A stretch of DNA of 34,223 bases from NCBI GenBank assembly GCA_041649335.1, contig JBAZNF010000011.1, positions 1 to 34,223 of the forward strand, given 5' to 3'. Below the pieces are notes generated by a model that made no database searches, had not been told where the DNA came from, and worked only from the letters and a program-made list of their open reading frames with translations. The position numbers and the translations under genes were made by a program. Source of the DNA: JBAYGJ01 sp041649335. Lineage in GTDB: Bacteria; Patescibacteriota; Patescibacteriia; UBA10025; JAHIVO01. This document shows, piece by piece, positions 16,470-23,207 of this stretch. How positions within the stretch are numbered: the stretch's first letter is position 1; each line of letters starts with the position of its first letter.

Positions 16470-18005
16470 ATGAATGGCAATGAATTAAAAACTAATCGCC
16501 TGCTTGCCGCCGGATTTTTAGTAGTGATCGTGGCGGTGCTGATCGGCGGCGGAGTAGCGCTGTATAGAAGTGGCATATTTTCAGGCAGTACAACTAATAC
16601 TCCAACCTCAGAGGATAAATTTGTTATAAATACAGACACTGCATCGGAAAAGTCTGTCGCGTCAATTGATACGTCCGACTGGGTGCCGTATCCCTATTTC
16701 AGCGATTCGGTGAATTTCTATTTGTTCATCCCTTCCGAGTGGACCACCCCGAGTCTTGACCAGATTTACGATTATTTTACCGATGAGGGATCTTTCCTGT
16801 GGTTTCAGCCAACATTAGGAGTTAATGATCAAAGTATCAGTTTTTCAGTGGGGAAATATAGGGATACCGGCCAGGACCTTGATACATGGGTCAGGCTGAA
16901 AAGCGTAGAAATTGAGTCAGCAAGATCGGCGACAGCCACATGGGACAACATTACTTATAATGATATTCCAATGGTGAAAGTTTGTTCGGATGGAACTATC
17001 AGTAGCTCGCCAGCGCCAGTGTGTTTTGTATATATGCATCAGGATTCCTGGATAATTGAATTACGGATAGAATCATATTCAAGTTTTTCATATGCTCTAG
17101 TGCAACAGTATGCTGACGTGTATTCTTCTCAATTTCATTTTTTAAAAGATACCAGTAGTTGGCCCGAATATTCATCATTTAACAATGGGTTCTCGGTACG
17201 TTATCCCGCGGATATTTTACCTTTAGATACGCTTCCAGCTCATTTTGTAACCTCATTCCATACTGTGTCATCAGATAAAATATTCCAAGTGATTACAACG
17301 TACGGCGCGACGTCTGATCTAGAAAAATACTGGTATGATATACAAAATAATGAGGTTATCCTCACATCAAAACATCCTAACGAAATACAATTAAATGGTC
17401 AGCGGTGTTTCTCATATGTTATGCAGAGTGAAGGAAGTAATATGTATGAACTATTATGCAAGGTAAATAGTAAGTTATATAAAATTGAAATGTGGCCAGC
17501 TATGGATCAGGATATACTATCAACCATGCTCGACATGTTGTCAACGTTTAAATTTACTACTGATAACATAGTGGCCGACCGATTGAATATTTTTAAGGAA
17601 GATGCGCAGTTCCAGCTGACATATCCAAATTCATATTCAGCCAGTGAGGAGGGGGGGTTTGATTCGACATATCTAGGTTTTTATGAAAATATAACTTATG
17701 AGCGACCTCGTCGCGGTTTTTCTGTTTCATTTCAAAAAACAGAAAAATCCATTGAGACATGCACGAATGAAACATACTGCTTTTTGTATGGGATTGATTT
17801 AAAACTTTATAATCAGTCGATTCTTAAAGGAATGCCGGCTTTTGTCCGTAGTTATAACATCGAGTATGACAATAACAACACACAAACAATTACAAATTAT
17901 ATATTCATAAAAAATGTTGTCATGTATTCAATTAACGTTAATGCCATTGGTACGACAGGTAACGCTGATGTCAATGCCATGCTAGAAAGTATGAGTTTTT
18001 TATAG
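16470..18005 (+). CDS. Large membrane-anchored protein with repeated extracytoplasmic domains
   Basis: The 511-residue protein has one membrane helix (about 11-33) and a Ser/Thr-rich linker. Three related modules then begin near residues 75 (PYFSDSVNFYLFIPSEWTTP), 230 (SFNNGFSVRYPADILPL) and 370 (KEDAQFQLTYPNSYSAS). Each opens with an aromatic 'F-x-hydrophobic-x-Y/I-P' segment and later has a 'F/V..S' strand, like the single module of the preceding gene. This suggests internal duplication. The gene starts 1 bp after the previous stop. Codons are AT-rich. The function is unknown; surface location is likely. Confidence 0.6.
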   Translation: MNGNELKTNRLLAAGFLVVIVAVLIGGGVALYRSGIFSGSTTNTPTSEDKFVINTDTASEKSVASIDTSDWVPYPYFSDSVNFYLFIPSEWTTPSLDQIYDYFTDEGSFLWFQPTLGVNDQSISFSVGKYRDTGQDLDTWVRLKSVEIESARSATATWDNITYNDIPMVKVCSDGTISSSPAPVCFVYMHQDSWIIELRIESYSSFSYALVQQYADVYSSQFHFLKDTSSWPEYSSFNNGFSVRYPADILPLDTLPAHFVTSFHTVSSDKIFQVITTYGATSDLEKYWYDIQNNEVILTSKHPNEIQLNGQRCFSYVMQSEGSNMYELLCKVNSKLYKIEMWPAMDQDILSTMLDMLSTFKFTTDNIVADRLNIFKEDAQFQLTYPNSYSASEEGGFDSTYLGFYENITYERPRRGFSVSFQKTEKSIETCTNETYCFLYGIDLKLYNQSILKGMPAFVRSYNIEYDNNNTQTITNYIFIKNVVMYSINVNAIGTTGNADVNAMLESMSFL

Positions 18006-18021
18006 ATCGTTATAACCAAAA

Positions 18022-18053
18022 AGACGACCTTAGTTTAGTTGGGTCGGTCGTCT
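18022..18053 (+). terminator. Hairpin after the 16470 gene
   Basis: AGACGACC (18022-18029) pairs perfectly with GGTCGTCT (18046-18053). There is no U run, so termination here is uncertain. Confidence 0.4.
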
Positions 18054-18189
18054 AGTTGGAGCTTACGTTTTGTTAGAAATAGTACATTACTGCTGTCACA
18101 CACCCGTGACAACCTAAACGTGTTAGAGATGCCTGGGTGGAAACTTTTTACAGTAACGCGCTCTTTCCTAAAAAGCTGATTTTAATTGT

Positions 18190-18228
18190 AATAAACTTCC
18201 CCAGTCTGTCAAGACAGGCTTGTTTATT
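18190..18228 (+). promoter_or_regulatory. Two-part hairpin before ssb
   Basis: AATAAAC (18190-18196) pairs with GTTTATT (18222-18228) and encloses AGTCTGTC/GACAGGCT (18203-18210, 18213-18220). It may end the previous transcript or lie in the ssb leader. No good promoter for ssb was found in 18054-18307; otherwise I see nothing there. Confidence 0.4.
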
Positions 18229-18307
18229 GCTGTCTATTTATCCACGCTTCGCAATACATTATCAATAAAAGGTCGAAATAATTAACCATTAACGAAAGGA
18301 AAAAATT

Positions 18308-18745
18308 ATGAACCTCAACAAAGCAGAACTGATCGGTAACCTGACGGCGGATCCGGAACTCCGGACCATGCCGACTGGGCAGTCGATCGCCTCGTTCCGC
18401 CTGGCCACGAATTATGCCTGGCGGGATTACAAGAGCAAAGAGATGAAGAAAAGCACGGAATTCCATCCGGTCATCGCCTGGGGCCGGCTTGGGGACGTCG
18501 TGGGTAAGTACCTCAAGAAAGGCGACCGGGTGTACATTGACGGCCGGATGCACACGCGCAACTGGCAGGGCAAGGACGGCGTCAAACGCAACCGGACGGA
18601 AGTGATCGCGCAGAACCTGATCATGCTGGGCGGAGCCAAGGCCAAGGCCGAGCCGCAGACGGAAAAGGTGAACGACGAGGTCGTCGTGGAGGAGATCGAC
18701 GTGACCAACGCGCCGGTCAGCGACAAGGAGAACGGCAAGGAGTAA
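18308..18745 (+). CDS. ssb: Single-stranded DNA-binding protein
   Basis: The 145-residue protein has the usual OB-fold opening MNLNKAELIGNLTADPELR, then SIASFRLATNYAW, the WGRLGDVVGKYLKKGDRVYI segment and LIMLGG, covering residues 1-107. It should coat single-stranded DNA in replication and repair. The C-terminal tail is acidic (EKVNDEVVVEEIDV) but the usual protein-interaction tip, normally like DDDIPF, is replaced by VTNAPVSDKENGKE, so the Ile/Pro-Phe end is absent or buried. SD AAAGGA precedes the ATG by 9 nt. Confidence 0.96.
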   Translation: MNLNKAELIGNLTADPELRTMPTGQSIASFRLATNYAWRDYKSKEMKKSTEFHPVIAWGRLGDVVGKYLKKGDRVYIDGRMHTRNWQGKDGVKRNRTEVIAQNLIMLGGAKAKAEPQTEKVNDEVVVEEIDVTNAPVSDKENGKE

Positions 18746-18754
18746 CACTCCTTG
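18736..18754 (+). terminator. Hairpin at the end of ssb
   Basis: CAAGGAGT (18736-18743) pairs with ACTCCTTG (18747-18754) and overlaps the stop codon. The U run is weak (TCTT), so it may be inefficient. Confidence 0.45.
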
Positions 18755-18872
18755 TCTTCCCGGTCCTACCGTTTCGGGGAAGGTTTCGGCAGGGCCTGGG
18801 AGAGAGGGAGCGTATGTTGGTCATATGTTGAATGTTTAAAGATGAAGGTTTGGAATAAAGTTGAAGAAAAAA

Positions 18873-19190
18873 ATGATGAAATATGAACGACAATATTACG
18901 TGTATATTTTAGCAAATAAATTCAATCGAGTTTTATACACAGGTGTAACCAACAATTTAATTCGTAGGTTAATTGAGCATGGTAATAAAGATATCAGAAC
19001 GTTTACGGGTAAATACAAAGTAACGAAATTGGTGTATTACGAAGAAACAAATGATGTTACAGTAGCAATCATGAGGGAAAAGCAGATAAAAGGCTGGCTT
19101 CGAAAAAGAAAAATTGCATTAATTAAATCAATGAATCCAAATTGGAAAAATCTTGGTAAAGACCTCATCCCTTGTCACTCTGAGCGATAG
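18873..19190 (+). CDS. GIY-YIG domain protein
   Basis: The product of about 105 residues has the short GIY-YIG nuclease domain: YYVYILANKFNRVLYTGVT (the 'GIY' and 'YIG' strands are YVY and YTG), NNLIRRLIEHG with the catalytic-type Arg, and KLVYYEETNDVTVAIMREKQIKGW with the Glu and basic helix. Such UPF0213-type proteins are common small nuclease-like proteins of unclear role. I prefer an ATG start at 18873; a TTG at 18861 is also possible. The last residues, LIPCHSER, and the stop codon are supplied by the interspersed hairpin repeat beginning at 19173, so the native C-terminus may have been replaced. Confidence 0.9.
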   Translation: MMKYERQYYVYILANKFNRVLYTGVTNNLIRRLIEHGNKDIRTFTGKYKVTKLVYYEETNDVTVAIMREKQIKGWLRKRKIALIKSMNPNWKNLGKDLIPCHSER

Positions 19191-19257
19191 CGAAGAGACC
19201 CCCAAGCCGTAGGCTTGGGAGATTCTTCAGCCGCATGGTTGCGGCTTCAGAATGACA
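19173..19257. repeat. 85-bp MITE-like hairpin repeat with 11-bp inverted ends
   Basis: TGTCACTCTGA (19173-19183) and TCAGAATGACA (19247-19257) are inverted ends with one mismatch. Between them lie CCCAAGCC/GGCTTGGG and a GCCGC/GCGGC hairpin. The sequence resembles a family of intergenic repeats that is frequent in CPR and Bacteroidota genomes. It carries the stop codon of the GIY-YIG gene. No second copy is seen in this window. Confidence 0.7.
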
Positions 19258-19284
19258 GATAACTAACTCTAACCAGAAGACACT

Positions 19285-21036
19285 ATGAAAAAAATCCTAT
19301 CCTACATAGCCTTTACGATCATAATTATCGTATCAATCGCACTTCTAAATCTGACTATGATGGCTAAAGCGGCGACAGCCGATCACGTCGTCATCAGCGA
19401 GATACAGACCAGCGGCGGGACCGGGAAAACCACGGACGAATTCATCGAACTGTACAATCCGACCGGCACGGCAGTCAGTTTGAACGGCTGGTCGCTGGTG
19501 AAAAAGACGGCCACTGGAAATGATTATGTGTTAATTGCCGACTTTGGCGGCAAGTCGATTCCGGCCAACGGATTTTTTTTGGCCGCCCATCCGACCGGGT
19601 ATGCCGGCGTGGTAGCACCTGACGCCGTGTATTCGACGACCAATTCAATCTCAGACAACAATACGGTGTTGTTACTCGACAGTTCGCAGAATAGTATTGA
19701 CGAAGTCGGATGGGGCACGGCAACGGTGTCCGAGGGAACCGCGGCCGCCAATCCAGCAGCAACAAAAAGCCTGGAGCGTAAGGCAAAATCCGACTCAACT
19801 GCCGATTATATGATAGACGGCGGCCGCGACTATTTTGCCGGCAACGGCGAGGACAGCGGCAATAATCAAAACGATTTTATCATTCAAGCCACGCCTGAGC
19901 CGCAGAATTCATTATCCGAGCCAGAATTCGTCACGGCCGCCGCGCCGACCGTGCCGGTTACCAATGTTAACAGCGCGCCATTAATTCCGGCGCCGGTTAC
20001 AGCTAATACCAATAATACCAATTTGAATGCGAATACCGCGACTATGCCGACAAATCAAAGGCCGGTATCGACAGATACTTTAGTGCCCACACCGAGAGTT
20101 TTTGATTATTCAAAAAAAGTTTTCATCAATGAAGCGCTGCCGTCATGCGCCGGCCCGGATGACGCATGCGAGTTTGTCGAACTGGTAAATAACGATGACC
20201 ATCCGATCCAACTGGCTGGGTGGTCATTGACCGACCAAAAGACGATATATTATTTTTCAGACAGTGCGGTCATTGACGTGGGTGAATTCCTGGTCATTGA
20301 TCACCAAATGAGCAAAATTACTTTGAACAACACCGGCGATACATTGTACCTGATCGACCCAGCCAAGGCAATTGTCCACGGCGTGACGTATGGCAAGGCC
20401 AAGGAGGATGTTTCATTCTCCCGCACGGACGACGGGCAACACTGGCAATGGACGGCTGCCATTACCGCCGGGGGTACCAATGAATTTTCCGAGGAAGAAG
20501 ATAGTAGTGCCGTGGCTCCGGTCAGTGCCGTCACTACGGCTGGCTTGTCAGCCGAACAATCGACGGCAGAAATGGCAGTTTCCCAGGATCCTACAGTAGT
20601 GGATATACTCGGCATTACTGAATCTTTGATCGGGAAAACCGTGATCGTCAGCGGGCAGGTAGACAGTATTAGTGGCCGGAGTTTTTACGTGGTGGATGAG
20701 GAAGGAAACAGCATCCGCGTTTATGTTTCCAAAAAGCCGGGATTGGAAACGTTGCCGGTGAAAGCTGGCGACACCGTTACGATTACCGGCGAGGTGAGCA
20801 AGACGGACGCCGGACTGCGTATCGTACCGCGGTCAAAGGATGATATTGTCGTCGCGCCACCAGAAAGCGCTGGGGCAGAAGGCCAGGTTTTGGGTACTGA
20901 GACGACGGCAGATACTATTGTCATCCCACAGAGGCAGTCCAGTTCTCAGGCGGTAATGTATATTGTCGCGGCTGGAGCCGTGACGATCGGGGCGGTCGCG
21001 GTATATATCTGGAAAACAAGGGCCAAGGAAAAATAA
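19285..21036 (+). CDS. Surface protein with two lamin-tail domains and an OB-fold
   Basis: The 583-residue protein has a signal peptide (about 1-29, cleaved near AKAATA). Its first lamin-tail domain (about 33-170) has DHVVISEIQ, DEFIELYNPTG and GWSL, and a second (about 272-395) has VFINEALP, CEFVELVNND and GWSL. A Thr/Asn-rich linker joins them. An OB-fold follows (about 435-520: GKTVIVSGQVDSISGRSFYV, IRVYVSKK, GDTVTITGEV), then a C-terminal membrane helix (about 556-574) with a basic tail. This layout, with domains outside and a single anchor, is typical of secreted nucleic-acid-binding or nuclease-associated surface proteins. No nuclease motif is visible, so binding to DNA or to the surface is more likely. 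Only a weak SD precedes the ATG. Confidence 0.85.
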   Translation: MKKILSYIAFTIIIIVSIALLNLTMMAKAATADHVVISEIQTSGGTGKTTDEFIELYNPTGTAVSLNGWSLVKKTATGNDYVLIADFGGKSIPANGFFLAAHPTGYAGVVAPDAVYSTTNSISDNNTVLLLDSSQNSIDEVGWGTATVSEGTAAANPAATKSLERKAKSDSTADYMIDGGRDYFAGNGEDSGNNQNDFIIQATPEPQNSLSEPEFVTAAAPTVPVTNVNSAPLIPAPVTANTNNTNLNANTATMPTNQRPVSTDTLVPTPRVFDYSKKVFINEALPSCAGPDDACEFVELVNNDDHPIQLAGWSLTDQKTIYYFSDSAVIDVGEFLVIDHQMSKITLNNTGDTLYLIDPAKAIVHGVTYGKAKEDVSFSRTDDGQHWQWTAAITAGGTNEFSEEEDSSAVAPVSAVTTAGLSAEQSTAEMAVSQDPTVVDILGITESLIGKTVIVSGQVDSISGRSFYVVDEEGNSIRVYVSKKPGLETLPVKAGDTVTITGEVSKTDAGLRIVPRSKDDIVVAPPESAGAEGQVLGTETTADTIVIPQRQSSSQAVMYIVAAGAVTIGAVAVYIWKTRAKEK

Positions 21037-21039
21037 AAA

Positions 21040-21112
21040 TGCCGGAGTCCCACTGACAAGGCATTCGTCACTGACCGCCATACATGGACGAATCTTTGCG
21101 GGGGCTCCGGCA
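21040..21112 (+). promoter_or_regulatory. Long two-tier hairpin after the lamin-tail gene
   Basis: TGCCGGAGTCCC (21040-21051) pairs over 12 bp (one G-U) with GGGGCTCCGGCA (21101-21112), enclosing ATTCGTC (21063-21069) with GACGAAT (21087-21093). It starts 3 bp after the stop codon. No U run follows. It may be a 3' mRNA stabiliser or a small structured RNA; the rest of 21113-21240 shows nothing clear. Confidence 0.5.
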
Positions 21113-21263
21113 ACGCAGCGCCAAAAAAGCAACATACTGCCGATCTAGGCATTTTTCAGGCAAACCACGACAGGCAGCAGAAACAGTGTATCGGCAAATC
21201 GGCGGCCCGTCAACATGCCTTGATCAGCCCATATAAACCGTGTATACTTCAGGCCACAAATAT

Positions 21264-22370
21264 ATGAAGTGGTATTTTATGGTCATTTTCCTCGTCATTG
21301 CTACTGTCATCATTGCCGCCGGGCACCTGGGGCTCTACGCGTCGTGGGTGAAATTTTTCGGTATTCACAGCGTGAAAATAAAATATATTTTACGGATCGT
21401 ATTGGCCGTGTTGTCGTTGAGTTTCCTGGCGACGACCGCACTGACGTTCTGGAGAGACAACGCCCTGGTCAATGCCCTGTATGCCGGCGCCGGCGCGTGG
21501 CTCGGGATCGTGTGGTATCTGGCTTTGGCCGTGGCAGCGTCCTGGCTGGTGTTTTTTATCGGCAAGGTGTGTGGGATACAAATCCCCATGGCTATCATAG
21601 CCGGCGTGTTTATTGTTGCGGCAGCCGCCTTCTCGGTATATGGATTATGGAACGCCCAACATCCCGTGATAAAACGCATTACCGTTACCATCCCGAATTT
21701 GCCCCAGGCCTGGAAAGGCCGGGTAGCGGTCCAGCTGTCAGACGTGCACCTAGGGCCGGTCCATCGTGAGAGATTCATGCAGCATATTATCAGCCAGGTC
21801 AAGGCGATAAACCCAGACGTCGTTTTTATTACTGGTGATCTTTTCGACGGAGAAGGCCGCAACCTGGACACATTGGCTGAGCCGTTGAATGAATTGACCC
21901 CTCCGTTTGGTTCGTATTTTATTACCGGAAACCATGAGACGTATATCGGCCTGGACAAGTCGCTTGATGCGTTGCGAGCCATTGATATAAATATTTTACG
22001 GGATAGTTCAGTGGACGTAGCCGGCGTCAATATCGTCGGCGTTGATTATCCCAAGCCGGGGGAGAAGAAGGATTTTTCAAAAATAGTGAGCCTGGCCGTG
22101 GCCGGGCAGCCGTCCATTGTTCTGTGGCACCAGCCATCGGATCTGGATACGCTAAAAAATCTTGGCGTTAATCTTGTTTTATCGGGCCATACCCATGACG
22201 GACAGCTGTGGCCGTTCAATTACATCACTGACGCGGTTTTCCACGGTCACGGGTACGGACTGACGGTTGACGGGCCGTTTACGGAATACACGTCCAGTGG
22301 CGTGGGCACGTGGGGGCCGCCCATGCGTACCGGTAACCGTCCGGAGATTGTGGTTATTACATTCCAATAA
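21264..22370 (+). CDS. Membrane-anchored calcineurin-like metallophosphoesterase
   Basis: The 368-residue protein has four membrane segments in the first about 135 residues, then a metallophosphoesterase domain. The metal motifs are in order: SDVHLG (DxH), FITGDLFDG (GD), ITGNHETY (GNHE), VLWHQPSD (H) and LSGHTHDGQLWP (GHxH). The pattern is close to the YkuE/YaeI-like group, which act at the membrane on phospholipid- or nucleotide-sugar-linked phosphates; the substrate is not known. I chose the ATG at 21264, eight codons after a GTG. A TATACT box is 16 bp before this ATG, so the leader would be very short. It overlaps nothing and is 4 bp from the glycosyltransferase start. Confidence 0.9.
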   Translation: MKWYFMVIFLVIATVIIAAGHLGLYASWVKFFGIHSVKIKYILRIVLAVLSLSFLATTALTFWRDNALVNALYAGAGAWLGIVWYLALAVAASWLVFFIGKVCGIQIPMAIIAGVFIVAAAAFSVYGLWNAQHPVIKRITVTIPNLPQAWKGRVAVQLSDVHLGPVHRERFMQHIISQVKAINPDVVFITGDLFDGEGRNLDTLAEPLNELTPPFGSYFITGNHETYIGLDKSLDALRAIDINILRDSSVDVAGVNIVGVDYPKPGEKKDFSKIVSLAVAGQPSIVLWHQPSDLDTLKNLGVNLVLSGHTHDGQLWPFNYITDAVFHGHGYGLTVDGPFTEYTSSGVGTWGPPMRTGNRPEIVVITFQ

Positions 22371-22374
22371 GCGT

Positions 22375-23025
22375 ATGGGCCAGACTATTTTATCGCACTA
22401 CCCTGACTATCGGCCGGTGGTGAGCATACTCATGACTACGCTTAACCGCGCTGACCTGATCGGCCGGGCGATTGCATCAGTGGATGGGCAAACATTTGAT
22501 GAATGGGAATTGATTATCGTTGATGACGGGAGCACGGACCGGACGTTTGAGAGGGTCAATGAGCACGTCATGAAGGATCAGCGTATCAGGTATGTCAAAC
22601 ACAACAACCGCAAGCCGGCCCTGTCGCTTAATGTCGGGTTACAGGTATCCGTTGGCCAGTATATCACTATTCTGGGGAGTGATGATGAATATTTGCCGGA
22701 GCATCTGGCCATACGGGTCGCATACTTGCGCGGGCATCCGCATACCGATTTTATCCACGGCGGCGTGACGATCATCGGCGACCAGTTTGTAAAGGATAAG
22801 AATGACATGACAAAAAAAATCCACCTGTCGCAGTGCGCGATCGGCGGGACGTTTTTCGGCAAACGGGACGTTTTTTTTGATGTCAACGGATTCCGTAATG
22901 TGCAGTATATCGGTGATGCGGAATTTTTGGAAAAAGTATCCCGGCGGTTCAACGTGGAAAAAGTGGCATACCCCACGTACGTCTATCACCGGGAGACGCC
23001 GGGGAGCATTACGAATACCGTATAG
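22375..23025 (+). CDS. Family 2 glycosyltransferase
   Basis: The 216-residue protein has the GT2 order: VSILMTTLNRADLIGRAIAS, WELIIVDDGSTDRT (nucleotide-sugar binding), then GSDDE (the metal-binding DxD-type site) and GGTFFGKRDVFFDVNGF (acceptor region), ending near GDAEFLEKVSRRF. It would transfer a sugar from an activated donor; donor and acceptor are unknown. It lacks membrane segments, so it is probably cytosolic, working on membrane-linked acceptors. It starts 4 bp after the phosphoesterase stop and is probably co-transcribed. The longer frame upstream overlaps the phosphoesterase gene and is not used. The upstream neighbour may act on the same envelope pathway. Confidence 0.9.
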   Translation: MGQTILSHYPDYRPVVSILMTTLNRADLIGRAIASVDGQTFDEWELIIVDDGSTDRTFERVNEHVMKDQRIRYVKHNNRKPALSLNVGLQVSVGQYITILGSDDEYLPEHLAIRVAYLRGHPHTDFIHGGVTIIGDQFVKDKNDMTKKIHLSQCAIGGTFFGKRDVFFDVNGFRNVQYIGDAEFLEKVSRRFNVEKVAYPTYVYHRETPGSITNTV

Positions 23026-23044
23026 GTTTTCGCAAATAAAAATA

Positions 23045-23098
23045 GGGGCCACAGCCCTTGTCTATTCGCTGTAGCCCCCGTTCAAGGAGCCACTTTTT
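23045..23098 (+). terminator. Terminator-like hairpin after the glycosyltransferase gene
   Basis: GGGGCCACAGC (23045-23055) pairs with GCTGTAGCCCC (23068-23078) with one mismatch. The T run begins 14 nt later (23093), so termination is likely but the spacing is unusual. Confidence 0.6.
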
Positions 23099-23207
23099 TG
23101 CTTTTTCTTTTTGTTTTCTATCCTTAGTATAGCGCAAAAATAGAGGTTTGTCAAGTGAACAAGCCCGTGCGCCAACGGTATAAAACTGCTACAATGACAG
23201 TATTCAT

